NCBI GenBank assembly: GCA_020057405.1 | Contig: JAGVFW010000004.1 | Location: forward strand, 1 to 64,000 | Reading direction: 5' to 3' | Length of the DNA stretch: 64,000 nucleotides | DNA from: an archaeon | GTDB taxonomy: Archaea; Micrarchaeota; Micrarchaeia; Norongarragalinales; UBA97 | Part shown: piece by piece, positions 33,802 through 40,912 of the stretch | How the letters are laid out: every line of letters starts with the position of its first letter | Position numbering within the stretch: position 1 is the stretch's first letter | Notes under the pieces: model-generated | The model's database searches: none | The model's input: the letters and a program-made list of their open reading frames with translations, nothing else | What the model was told of the DNA's origin: nothing | Made by a program: the position numbers and the translations under genes

Positions 33802-34722
33802 TTACGAAGCGCCGGCCCAGGCGAAAGCCGCGCGCGGGCCCCAGACGAGCAGGGCGCCGAAAACCGCGAACACCGCGACGTTCGCTGCAATCGACTTTGC
33901 CAATATCGGCACTGACGAAGGCAACACGCTGCCGCCCTCGCGCAACATCATGTACGAAAGGCCAAGCAGGACGAATATGCACGACGCAAACAGGAAAATC
34001 AGGAATAGCAGGACGTTGTCGTTAAAGAGCATCACCGAAAGCATCGCGCCCATTGTCCCGGACATTATGCCCGCCATCAGGCCTTCAAGGATGCCCATCA
34101 CGCCGTTGCGCGCCCCGGCAATTGCGCCCATGCCCATGCCAATAGCCATGCCGACGATCGAGCCAACGAGCATTCCGTTTGCCGCGCCCGAAAGCGCACC
34201 CGCCAAGAAGCCCGCCATCATTCCTATAGTCATGCCTATCATCATCCCACTCATGCACGAGAAGGGCTGCCTAAACGCGCGGAAGTGGATGAGTGCCGTG
34301 CTGCACGCGACAGTGCCCACCGCGGCGAGTGCCAGCAAGGGCACGAAGCGCGGGGAAACAATCTGCAGCACATAAGTTAAGAGAAACAAGCCAGCGAGCA
34401 TGATAAGAAGGGAAAACATCGACGACTCGGCAATGCGCCGCTCGGCGTCAAAGTCCGTCGAGTTCGACAAGAGCTTCCCCAAGAACGCCAGCGGCCTCGC
34501 CATCACGCCCCGGTTGGTGTCGTTCCCGTCAACGCCGTAACCCGCCTCAATCAAGGCCGCCTTTAGGTCGTCGAGTTGGGCGTCCGAATTGACTTCCACC
34601 ACGAGCCGTCCCATTGAATAGTCGATGTCCTTGACGCTAGCGCCAATTCTCTCGACAACCCGCGAGATGACGCGGGCGCACGAATCGCATTCAAGGCCAG
34701 TAAGCCTGAGTTCATGTTCCAA
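33802..34722 (-). CDS. HMA domain fused to Met/Gly-rich membrane protein
   Basis: 306 residues. Residues 1-66 form an HMA domain (LTGLECDSCARVISRV ... LIEAGYGVDG) with CxxC; after a linker there are about six membrane helices, including SCMSGMMIGMTIGMMAGFLAG and a glycine/methionine pair MAIGMGMGAIAGARNGVMG. Met ladders and a tethered CxxC suggest copper is moved across or along the membrane. I know no named family with this fusion. Start TTG 34722 follows GGGGGGA at good spacing, one base after the preceding stop. Confidence 0.75.
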   Translation of the reverse strand: MEHELRLTGLECDSCARVISRVVERIGASVKDIDYSMGRLVVEVNSDAQLDDLKAALIEAGYGVDGNDTNRGVMARPLAFLGKLLSNSTDFDAERRIAESSMFSLLIMLAGLFLLTYVLQIVSPRFVPLLALAAVGTVACSTALIHFRAFRQPFSCMSGMMIGMTIGMMAGFLAGALSGAANGMLVGSIVGMAIGMGMGAIAGARNGVMGILEGLMAGIMSGTMGAMLSVMLFNDNVLLFLIFLFASCIFVLLGLSYMMLREGGSVLPSSVPILAKSIAANVAVFAVFGALLVWGPRAAFAWAGAS

Positions 34723-34723
34723 T

Positions 34724-34930
34724 TCAATTCCCCCCGTTTACCTTGTAGCCCTCGGCCTCGATTGCCTTTCGGGCTGATTCAAACTTTGCCTCGTCATGCG
34801 CCTCGGCCTCCACAATCCCCGCGGCATAGTCGGCCCGCACTACTTTTAGCCCGGCGTCCTCGACGGCCATGGTCAAGAGCTTCTCGCAGCTCTTGCAGTG
34901 CATTCCTTCAACGTGAAAAGTTTTTCTCAT
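34724..34930 (-). CDS. Second HMA copper chaperone
   Basis: 68 residues, HMA domain with VEGMHCKSCEKLL and the end EAEGYKVNGG. A Cu+ carrier like the copZ above, but with only moderate similarity, so the two may serve different partners (CopA and the HMA-membrane protein). ATG 34930 follows GGAGGCA that overlaps the end of the previous gene. Confidence 0.88.
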   Translation of the reverse strand: MRKTFHVEGMHCKSCEKLLTMAVEDAGLKVVRADYAAGIVEAEAHDEAKFESARKAIEAEGYKVNGGN

Positions 34931-35374
34931 TTAAACTGCCTCCAAAGTCTTATGCAAACCCCAGTACACCAGGGCTACCGAAGCGGCAGCCAGCACGGTG
35001 CCGTAAGCGGAAAGGAAGTAAAGCGACTGCGCGCCCACCAGCCACGCGAGAACCGGCGGGCAGTAGGGGCACGCGCTTGCGAGCAAGCCCACCGAACCCC
35101 CCGCGACCCCAGCCGCGCAGGTCTTTGGGGAAACGCGTTTCAGGTAAAGCCACGCTGCCGCGAGCAAGCCGCTGCCTGCCGCTGCCAGCACCATCAAGAC
35201 TGCAGCCACGGGCTCTATCCCAAGGGGGTTGGACTCCATCGTGCCAAGAATGAAGAAGTTGCCAAGCACCGCGTAGGCTGCCGCAAGCACTATGGTCACG
35301 ACCGCGAAGGCTGCCGCCGGCGCCTTGTGGGATAGTATCCTGCGCAGTTTCGCAAAGTCTTTCAAGCAACTCAA
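34931..35374 (-). CDS. Four-helix membrane protein with CPYCPP motif
   Basis: 147 residues, about four membrane helices. LLASACPYCPPVLAWLVG places a CxxC-P at a helix edge, a layout for metal or electron transfer. The start TTG 35374 overlaps the cupredoxin stop by four bases. It resembles small membrane proteins that accompany cupredoxins and metal transporters, but I cannot name a family. Confidence 0.7.
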   Translation of the reverse strand: MSCLKDFAKLRRILSHKAPAAAFAVVTIVLAAAYAVLGNFFILGTMESNPLGIEPVAAVLMVLAAAGSGLLAAAWLYLKRVSPKTCAAGVAGGSVGLLASACPYCPPVLAWLVGAQSLYFLSAYGTVLAAASVALVYWGLHKTLEAV

Positions 35375-35817
35375 CTCGCCTCAAGCACTCCCCGAAACAT
35401 CCTCATCGAGCAGCTGTATTCATATTTGCCTGGCTTGGGGGTGAATTCCGCCACCTGCTCCTCGCCGTTTCGCGAGACCAGCTGCACGCCGAAATCGCGC
35501 ATGATGAAGGCCCTTCCACAGCCCGCGCGGGGGTCTGCAGAGAAGTGCACCCTCACCGGCTCGTTGGCCCTTACTTTTACAGTAGGCTTGTCGTAAACGC
35601 CGGCGTCAAGCGCGCGCAAGTAAATGTCCTGCACGCCGCTAGAGCCCTGCGGGGTTGGCGTTATGCCCTGCTGTGCAGGCGCTTGGCTGGCGTCTTGAGC
35701 GTAGGTGGGCGCAGCCTTAAACGGCCTGGCACCAGCGGTACCCGCAACCATGAACAAGCCGACTACCACCATTACTCCCATGAGTAGCGTTATGAGCGCA
35801 AGATTGCCTTTCAACAT
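35371..35817 (-). CDS. Membrane-anchored cupredoxin
   Basis: 148 residues. N-terminal membrane anchor (LALITLLMGVMVVVGLFMVAG), a Gln/Pro linker, and a C-terminal cupredoxin-like beta domain: VRVHFSADPRAGCGRAFIMRD, then GKYEYSCSMRMFRGVL. The Cys-x-Met-x-Met loop and the earlier Cys/His could be copper ligands, although the usual CxxxHxxM order is not kept. First gene of the copper operon; ATG 35817 follows GGGGGATTGG. Likely an outward-facing copper acceptor or sensor. Confidence 0.75.
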   Translation of the reverse strand: MLKGNLALITLLMGVMVVVGLFMVAGTAGARPFKAAPTYAQDASQAPAQQGITPTPQGSSGVQDIYLRALDAGVYDKPTVKVRANEPVRVHFSADPRAGCGRAFIMRDFGVQLVSRNGEEQVAEFTPKPGKYEYSCSMRMFRGVLEAS

Positions 35818-35847
35818 TTTTCCAATCCCCCGCGGCCGCTTTCCGGC

Positions 35848-35912
35848 GAGCTTAAATTCTTTTCCACAGTATTTCATTGACTGAAACAATACTTATAGAT
35901 TGGTGAAACAAT
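35848..35912. promoter_or_regulatory. Divergent copper promoter with operator-like repeats
   Basis: Two TATA-like boxes: TTAAATTC region (35851-35858) for the minus copper operon and ACTTATAGAT (35891-35900) for the plus regulator. TGAAACAAT occurs twice (35882-35890, 35904-35912), 22 bases apart and flanking the plus TATA. AGTATTTCA (35868) and TGAAACAATACT (35882-35893) form an imperfect inverted repeat. A metal-responsive repressor binding here could control both sides. Confidence 0.5.
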
Positions 35913-35938
35913 GTTTTGGAAGGACGGGGAGACGTTTC

Positions 35939-36430
35939 ATGGCCGGAAACTTTAGCTTGCGGCGGCGCGTGGGCCTAGCTGCGGCAGTGGCAGGCGCCTT
36001 TACGCTGCTGTTTACCGTACTCGTGTTTACCTACAGCTTCCCAGCAAGCACACCCGACTCGCTCAAGGTATTCATCATCTACCACTTCGAGTTCATGATA
36101 GCGATGGTTGGCCTCGGCGTCCTCGCCGGCGCGGCAATACTTTACCTGATGGGCGAGGAAGTCAAGCACCAGCACGAGGAATCAAAACTCAACGCCGAGC
36201 TCGCCCTCTCGCTCCTCCACAGCGACGAGCGCAAGGCAATCAAGCTGCTTTTGGAAAAAGACGGGGTTGCCGGCCAGGCGGAAGTCGCGCGCCTCGACGG
36301 GATGACGCGCCTCAAGGCGCACCGGACCGCCAAGAGCCTCTCCGCCCGCGGCCTCGTATCTCTGGAAAGAAACGGCAAGGCCGTCAACCTCAAGCTCGCC
36401 GACAACGTCCTGCAGGCGCTGGCGAAATAA
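35939..36430 (+). CDS. Membrane-bound winged-helix regulator
   Basis: 163 residues. Two membrane helices (VGLAAAVAGAFTLLFTVLVFTYSF and FEFMIAMVGLGVLAGAAILYLMG) precede a cytoplasmic winged helix (LLHSDERKAIKLLLEKDGVAGQAEVARLDGMTRLKAHRTAKSLSARGLVSLERNGKAVNLKL). This architecture occurs in archaeal regulators that sense envelope conditions. Facing the copper operon, it is the likely local regulator. ATG 35939 follows GGGGAG; the ORF track start at 35900 lies in the promoter. Confidence 0.8.
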   Translation: MAGNFSLRRRVGLAAAVAGAFTLLFTVLVFTYSFPASTPDSLKVFIIYHFEFMIAMVGLGVLAGAAILYLMGEEVKHQHEESKLNAELALSLLHSDERKAIKLLLEKDGVAGQAEVARLDGMTRLKAHRTAKSLSARGLVSLERNGKAVNLKLADNVLQALAK

Positions 36431-36431
36431 G

Positions 36432-36692
36432 TTACTTGCGCGAGAGGTGGTTGTAGATTTTCGCGAACGCTGCGCCGGTGACGAGCCCGAAGGCAACCCA
36501 CGCAACGAGGCCGACCGCGAAGCCGCCGGCCGTGGGTAGTTGCGTCGCAAGCACCACGCCGTGAAACATTCCCCGTCCGAGTGCACTCAAAGTGTCAGGA
36601 AACGCGTAAGCAGCAGCCGAACAAATCGCATACCAACCGCCGAGCACTCCTGCCAATGAAACGCCAGCCGCCTTTGCATCCATTCCAGCCAT
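36432..36692 (-). CDS. DUF5676-like two-helix membrane protein
   Basis: 86 residues. LDxK-like start (MDAKAAGVSLAGVLGGWYAICSAAAYAF) and end FAVGLVAWVAFGLVTGAAFAKIYNHL fit the small DUF5676 family often found with metal resistance genes. Function unknown. ATG 36692 has GGGGTGG six bases upstream. Convergent with the regulator, one base between stops. Confidence 0.6.
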   Translation of the reverse strand: MAGMDAKAAGVSLAGVLGGWYAICSAAAYAFPDTLSALGRGMFHGVVLATQLPTAGGFAVGLVAWVAFGLVTGAAFAKIYNHLSRK

Positions 36693-36802
36693 ACTCAACC
36701 ACCCCGGTTCGCCGGCCTCAAGCGGCCGAACACAATCGCATCATGCCTGGGGCCGCCGCGCAAAAGCGGCCGGAGCACATCAAAACCTGCGCAGCCTGAG
36801 CG

Positions 36803-37567
36803 CTATGCCTTGAATTTTGCAGCTGCGCTGAACTTCGCCTTTGCCGAGGCAACGAAGCGGCCGGTGCCTTGCACACGGTCGGCGTAGCCGTCGGCCGCCA
36901 GCTCGTCGCCAGAAAGGTCGTTGAAGAACGACGGCCGGCTGAACGGGAGGAAGAGGCCGTAGAGAACCGACAAGACCTTGAAGCTTGGGCTCTTGCACGA
37001 AAGGTGGTAAAGCTCATGGAGCGCAACCGCCTCTTGCTCTTTGCGCGTGAGGAGCTCAAGGACGCCAACAGACACCACAATGGTTGGAGAAACCGCAGTC
37101 ATTGAATAAGCGACTGGCGCGTGCACTTGAAGGACCATCAGCCGCGGCGCCGGAATGCCTAGTTTGGCTGCCTCGGCGCGAACAAAAGCGGCGAGCGGAT
37201 TGGCGCGGTCAATAGGCGCGCAATTGAGCGTCCGCAAAGTCGGGATTAGCAGGTAATAGAATGTGAAGGCAAGCACTAGAGATACCGGAAACACTAGGAG
37301 GAAAGTTTGGGAAATGGTGACCGCGCACTCAAGCGAGTGGATTGCCGAACAGCTTAGGCTCAAGGCAAGCAAGGTCAGCGGAAAGGCAACTGCAAGCAGG
37401 TTGAGGAACATCAGGAGGCTCTTGCGCCTGAGATTTGCCTCCTTGCGCACCGCCGAGTAGAGCAGCAGGGCAACCATTATTGAAGAAATGAACAGGCCGA
37501 GCTTAAGCGGGTCGGCGACAAAAGCGCTGACGCCATCAAGCACGTGCTCAACCATCAGGTTGTCCAT
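36803..37567 (-). CDS. M48/M56-type membrane zinc metalloprotease
   Basis: 254 residues. Three or four N-terminal membrane helices, then a zinc protease domain with HELYH (VALHELYHLSC, residue ~182), and DELAADGYA carrying the third zinc ligand Glu. BlaR1/MecR1 sensors use an M56 domain of this type to remove a BlaI repressor, and here a BlaI-like gene lies 12 bases upstream. No penicillin-sensor domain is present. The pair probably senses envelope metal or redox stress. Confidence 0.82.
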   Translation of the reverse strand: MDNLMVEHVLDGVSAFVADPLKLGLFISSIMVALLLYSAVRKEANLRRKSLLMFLNLLAVAFPLTLLALSLSCSAIHSLECAVTISQTFLLVFPVSLVLAFTFYYLLIPTLRTLNCAPIDRANPLAAFVRAEAAKLGIPAPRLMVLQVHAPVAYSMTAVSPTIVVSVGVLELLTRKEQEAVALHELYHLSCKSPSFKVLSVLYGLFLPFSRPSFFNDLSGDELAADGYADRVQGTGRFVASAKAKFSAAAKFKA

Positions 37568-37579
37568 TTTGGTTTTTCC

Positions 37580-37963
37580 CTATTTATTATTACTGAATCG
37601 CTCGTTAAAATAGCTGACTGCTGTTGCCCCGAACATGGCCACCAGCCTGTCGGCGACAGTCGCCAAGACCTTCTTCTCCAACTCGTTCTTCGAGCCTGCA
37701 GGCGAGTACAAGTAGTATGTGCCACCCCGGCCCGTAAGCGCCCGCCGCGTGACTAGCCCCTTGTCAAAAAGCCGGTCGAGCAGCACTGCTACGCTAGTCA
37801 CCGCCGCCTTTGAGCGCAGCTTCAAGTGCACCTCGCGCACGCGCATTGGCGACTGGCTAGTGCAAAGCACGTCGAGGATTTCGCCCTCAAGCGGGCCGAG
37901 GAAAGAGTCGAAAGACTGCTTGCTACCGCCACGAGCGAGTCTGATGTTGTTCAGCCTTACCAT
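37580..37963 (-). CDS. BlaI/CopY-family repressor
   Basis: 127 residues. Winged helix with FDSFLGPLEGEILDVLCTSQSPMRVREVHLKL and VTSVAVLLDRLFDKGLVTRRALTGRGGTYYLYSPA, the BlaI/MecI/CopY signature, then a dimerisation helix. No CopY-type CxCx4CxC metal site at the C-terminus, so inactivation by the neighbouring protease is more likely than direct metal binding. ATG 37963 or 37969. Divergent from the Cys-rich cluster, whose promoter has matching TACA/TGTA sites. Confidence 0.85.
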   Translation of the reverse strand: MVRLNNIRLARGGSKQSFDSFLGPLEGEILDVLCTSQSPMRVREVHLKLRSKAAVTSVAVLLDRLFDKGLVTRRALTGRGGTYYLYSPAGSKNELEKKVLATVADRLVAMFGATAVSYFNERFSNNK

Positions 37964-37975
37964 AACCATCCAACT

Positions 37976-38067
37976 CTTACATACACTTCTTGCACACACC
38001 ACTATTAAAGACTTACTGCTTCAGTAAAGCTTATATATTAGCTATTACAAGATATGTAAGACTTACA
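37976..38067. promoter_or_regulatory. Divergent promoter with TACA/TGTA operators
   Basis: For the plus cluster, CTTATATATTA (38030-38040) is the TATA box, start of transcription near 38062. Overlapping it are TTACA (38045-38049), TGTAA (38055-38059) and TTACA (38063-38067), each separated by five or fewer bases and forming nested palindromes such as TGTAAGACTTACA. CTTACATA at 37976 is a further half-site near the repressor gene. BlaI/CopY proteins bind TACA/TGTA dyads, so this fits repression of the cluster. Confidence 0.6.
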
Positions 38068-38117
38068 AGCGCGCGTTGCTTTGGCTTGGTTTGTTTGAAA
38101 AAAAAGGTGATGGGAAT

Positions 38118-38942
38118 ATGGGTGAATCGGGTTCGCACAATGATGAGGAAAAGACGCACCACGGAGGCGGGCTTCTTAGTTCCAACAAACTGTTTTACGC
38201 ACTCGCAATCGCAGTGTTTGCGGTCCTCGCCTTCAACCAAATACAGCTTTCTTCACTAAATGCCGCGGCTGCTTCACAGGCAATCCTGCTAAGCTCACAG
38301 CAGCAAATCGCGGCAGCGCAGTCCCAGGTGGCGGCACAAGCCCAGCCGGCGGCAGCGCAGGCCCAGGCAGCGGCCGCCCCGGTCCAGGCCGGTAGCACGG
38401 TAAACCTGCAGGAACTCGCAGACAAGGTGATTCCCCAGGGCGTGCCGGCAATCTACGGCACGGAGCTTGGCGTCACATATAGCGACCCCGTAAACAGCAT
38501 GAACACACTTGCTGCCCTCGACGACGGCAAGGGATTGCCTGACACTATCCAGAACCAGCGGTACGTAAGCATCGCATCACAGATGGCCTGCGAATACTGC
38601 TGCGGGGCAAATACGCTTATTGCCGGGGATGGCAGCGCGGCTTGCGGGTGCGCGCACAGCTACGCAATGAGGGGCCTGGCAAAGTACCTTGTTGTGAAGC
38701 ACGGTTCCGAATTCACTGACGAGCAGATTCTCGCGGAGCTGGGCAAGTGGAAGACGCTGTTCTTCCCCAAGCAAATCCTGACGAAAGCCATTGAGTTCTC
38801 TTCGGCTGGCAAGGACATCAGCATCATCGACCTTACCAGCAACGAGTTCCGCGGCTTTACGGCGCCGGCGCAGGCAGCGTCGGGCGGCCAGTCGGCAGTC
38901 GGCAGCATCGCCAACCTGCCAAACATGGTCGGCGGATGCTGA
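38118..38942 (+). CDS. Anchored CC-x-C-x-H protein with C-terminal NLPNMVGGC
   Basis: 274 residues. A His-rich cytoplasmic start (HNDEEKTHHGGG), a membrane helix (LFYALAIAVFAVLAFNQIQL), an Ala/Gln-rich linker, then an outward domain with MACEYCCGANTLI (residue ~156) and AACGCAHSYAMRGLAKYL, followed by TDEQILAELGKWKTLFFP. The clustered Cys and His look like a metal site. The last nine residues NLPNMVGGC recur exactly in the gene at 39064. ATG 38118 follows AGGTGATG. First gene of the repressor-controlled cluster. Confidence 0.75.
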   Translation: MGESGSHNDEEKTHHGGGLLSSNKLFYALAIAVFAVLAFNQIQLSSLNAAAASQAILLSSQQQIAAAQSQVAAQAQPAAAQAQAAAAPVQAGSTVNLQELADKVIPQGVPAIYGTELGVTYSDPVNSMNTLAALDDGKGLPDTIQNQRYVSIASQMACEYCCGANTLIAGDGSAACGCAHSYAMRGLAKYLVVKHGSEFTDEQILAELGKWKTLFFPKQILTKAIEFSSAGKDISIIDLTSNEFRGFTAPAQAASGGQSAVGSIANLPNMVGGC

Positions 38943-38945
38943 GGG

Positions 38946-39059
38946 ATGCGATGCAAGAAGTGCGGTAAGCAGTTCCTCGCGTGCTGCGGGGACGAAGCCG
39001 GGCAATGCCGCGAGTGCGACCCAACCCGGCGACAAAGTTCAAAAAAATGGGAGGAATGA
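38946..39059 (+). CDS. 37-residue zinc-ribbon protein
   Basis: Too short for the ORF track. ATG 38946 lies three bases after the previous stop. The peptide has MRCKKCGKQFLACCGDEAG then QCRECDPTRR: two CxxC pairs that would hold one zinc, plus an extra CC. The paralogue at 40784 shares CKxC-x(6)-C-G-D-x(4-5)-CxEC. No signal, so it is cytoplasmic; a small metal chaperone or regulator is possible. Confidence 0.65.
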   Translation: MRCKKCGKQFLACCGDEAGQCRECDPTRRQSSKKWEE

Positions 39060-39063
39060 TTGA

Positions 39064-39387
39064 ATGGACAAAGGACTGGTAAACGGAATGCTGGTGCTCT
39101 TGCTGCTCGTAAGCGGCTTTGAGGCCATGGAGCTCAATTCGATTAAGGGAACGCTGTCCACACAACAGACGCAGGCACTACCCTTTGCGCTGGCATCTGC
39201 GCAAAGCGCGCAGTTAGTGCAGGCGGCCAGCTCAAGCGGCGGTGGCGAGACTTACGACCAGATGATGGCGCGCATGCACCCCGAACAGGCCGCACAGCAG
39301 CAGGCCCAGACGGCCCAAGCGGTAGCGGCTTCGGGTGGCGCGGCTAGTGCGCTGAACAACTTGCCCAACATGGTCGGCGGCTGCTAA
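39064..39387 (+). CDS. Small anchored protein with C-terminal NLPNMVGGC
   Basis: 107 residues. N-terminal signal anchor (LVNGMLVLLLLVSGFEAM), Gln/Ala/Ser-rich middle with YDQMMARMHPEQAAQQQ, and the terminal NLPNMVGGC identical to the 274-residue protein but written with different codons. The only cysteine is the last residue. It looks like a carrier that presents the motif at the outer surface. GGAGGA lies ahead of the ATG. Confidence 0.7.
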   Translation: MDKGLVNGMLVLLLLVSGFEAMELNSIKGTLSTQQTQALPFALASAQSAQLVQAASSSGGGETYDQMMARMHPEQAAQQQAQTAQAVAASGGAASALNNLPNMVGGC

Positions 39388-39388
39388 A

Positions 39389-39415
39389 GCCCCGGGGGGG
39401 CCCAATTTCCCTCTT
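39389..39415 (+). terminator. Possible internal terminator or attenuator
   Basis: GCCCC, a three-base loop and GGGGC (39389-39401) are followed by CCAATTTCCCTCTTTTT. It could reduce transcription into the thioredoxin/CcdA part of the cluster. Stem is only five pairs, so this is tentative. Confidence 0.35.
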
Positions 39416-39462
39416 TTTGGGGATTAACGCAAAGAACGAAAAAATTCGAGGTAGTGGAAACT

Positions 39463-40047
39463 ATGAAAATCGCTTTGGTCGCCCTTCTGGGCTTGTTGCT
39501 GGCAATCTCTGGCGCAGCTAGCGCTTACGCCGGCCCGCAGGTGGTGGTTTACAACAACGAGGCCTGCGGCCACTGCCAGCCGTACGTCAACGAGCTTACC
39601 GCCGGCCTCAAGGCAACAGGCTTTGGCGACATCGAAGTGAGGCAGTTCATCAACAACGAGAGCGTGCGCGCCGAGCTCTCCTCGCTGCAGGCCTCGCGGA
39701 AAGTGCCGCTTGAAATGCAGGGCCACCTTGTCGCGTCAGTTGAAGGCGGCAAGTACTTGTTCGAGGGCCACGTGCCGGTCGCACTCGTCACTGACTTCCT
39801 CAAGAACAAGGCCAAGGACTATCCTGGCGGCATTGTCGTAACCCTTGACTCAATGACAAGCGAGGGGCCGTACAAGGTCTTCGACGGCAGGCAAGTCCGC
39901 GAATTTTCTCCCGGCCAGCCCATAGGCTCTTCAGGCGGCCTGCAGGCAGAAGGTTCTGGAATCGGAGACTACGCCCTTCCTTTCCTGATTATCGCGGCGC
40001 CCCTCGCGCTTTTGGCCCTTGCGGCTAACGGTGGTAAAAATGAATAG
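39463..40047 (+). CDS. Secreted thioredoxin-like protein (CGHC) with C-terminal anchor
   Basis: 194 residues. Signal peptide ending SAYA, then VVVYNNEACGHCQPYVNELTAGL with the disulfide-isomerase type CGHC near residue 36, and KVPLEMQGHLVASVEGG. A C-terminal membrane helix (YALPFLIIAAPLALLALAA) holds it at the membrane. It overlaps the CcdA-like gene, which would supply electrons. Predicted role: keep the cysteines of the neighbouring exported proteins reduced or loaded. ATG 39463 with GAGGT upstream. Confidence 0.85.
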   Translation: MKIALVALLGLLLAISGAASAYAGPQVVVYNNEACGHCQPYVNELTAGLKATGFGDIEVRQFINNESVRAELSSLQASRKVPLEMQGHLVASVEGGKYLFEGHVPVALVTDFLKNKAKDYPGGIVVTLDSMTSEGPYKVFDGRQVREFSPGQPIGSSGGLQAEGSGIGDYALPFLIIAAPLALLALAANGGKNE

Positions 40048-40774
40048 GAAAAACTTGGCAATAATTGGCGTGGCCGCGTTTCTTGCGGCTACTATCCTGG
40101 CGTTTTCGGGAAGCCTCCTTGCAACGGTTCTAGTTGCGGGCTTCCTTGACGGCATCCACCCGTGCGGCATTGGCGTGCTGTTGTTCTTCGCTGCCTTCCT
40201 GCTCTCGATAAGGAAAGCGCGGCGCGACATACTGGTTGCCGGAGGCGTTTACATCGCAGGCGTGTTCCTCGCCTACCTGCTCATCGGCCTAAGTATAATG
40301 AAGGCCGCGACTTTCTTCCCTCCAATGTTCATGGGCCAACTTAGCGCGGTTCTCCTAGCGGCATTGGGGTTGCTTACCGCAAGGGATGCCCTCGCCGGCA
40401 CCCAAACGCTCAAACTCCCGTCCTTCTCGCGTCCCTGGATACAGGACCTCATCCAAAAAGCCACGCTACCGGCTGCCCTAGCGGCTGGAGTGGTAGTCGG
40501 GCTCTGCGCGTTTCCGTGCGCAGGCGGGATTTACGTAGCCATAATAGGTCTGCTTGCGTCGCGGGTGGACTTCGCGTCAAGCCTTTCTTACCTAGTCGCT
40601 TACAACCTCGCGTTCGTACTTCCACTGGTCTTCCTCTTGTTGGCCGCAACCAACCGGCGGATGGTGGAAAAACTCGAGGCCGCAGAGAGGGCCAACAGGA
40701 AGACGTACAAGCTTGTCTTCGCGGCCGTGCTGCTAGCGCTGGCCGTGGCAGTTTACCTTGGAACCGTGGGATGA
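40040..40774 (+). CDS. CcdA/DsbD-type transmembrane electron carrier
   Basis: 244 residues, about six helices. The two redox cysteines lie in FLDGIHPCGIGVLLFFAAF (near residue 40) and GLCAFPCAGGIYVAIIGLLA (near 155), the duplicated half-signature of CcdA. Such proteins pass electrons from cytoplasmic thioredoxin to exported thiol proteins. ATG 40040 follows GGTGG and overlaps the CGHC gene by eight bases. Confidence 0.88.
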   Translation: MNRKNLAIIGVAAFLAATILAFSGSLLATVLVAGFLDGIHPCGIGVLLFFAAFLLSIRKARRDILVAGGVYIAGVFLAYLLIGLSIMKAATFFPPMFMGQLSAVLLAALGLLTARDALAGTQTLKLPSFSRPWIQDLIQKATLPAALAAGVVVGLCAFPCAGGIYVAIIGLLASRVDFASSLSYLVAYNLAFVLPLVFLLLAATNRRMVEKLEAAERANRKTYKLVFAAVLLALAVAVYLGTVG

Positions 40775-40783
40775 GAAACCCAA

Positions 40784-40912
40784 ATGCCAACCTGCAAATC
40801 GTGCAAAAAATATTACTGGCTCTGCGGAGACTACGAGAACTTGTGCGCGGAATGCATCCGGGCGCGGGTCAAGCGCAAGATCAGCGCAGCTAACGGAGGC
40901 TCACGCGGATGA
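40784..40912 (+). CDS. 42-residue zinc-ribbon protein
   Basis: Too short for the ORF track. MPTCKSCKKYYWLCGDYENLCAECIRARVKRK has CxxC, a single C-G-D and CxxC, matching the 37-residue protein at 38946. The TGA overlaps the ATG of the next gene (ATGA), so it is translationally coupled. Likely cytoplasmic zinc or copper binding. Confidence 0.7.
   Translation: MPTCKSCKKYYWLCGDYENLCAECIRARVKRKISAANGGSRG

Noticed and set aside
36718-36780. 20-codon minus ORF MCSGRFCAAAPGMMRLCSAA between M48 and DUF5676 genes
   Set aside because: Cys-rich and in the metal region, but only a weak ribosome site and no helix or ordered motif; too little to call a gene.
37580-37963. Beta-lactam sensing by the BlaI/M48 pair
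   Set aside because: The protease lacks the penicillin-binding sensor domain and archaea have no murein, so a different signal is expected.
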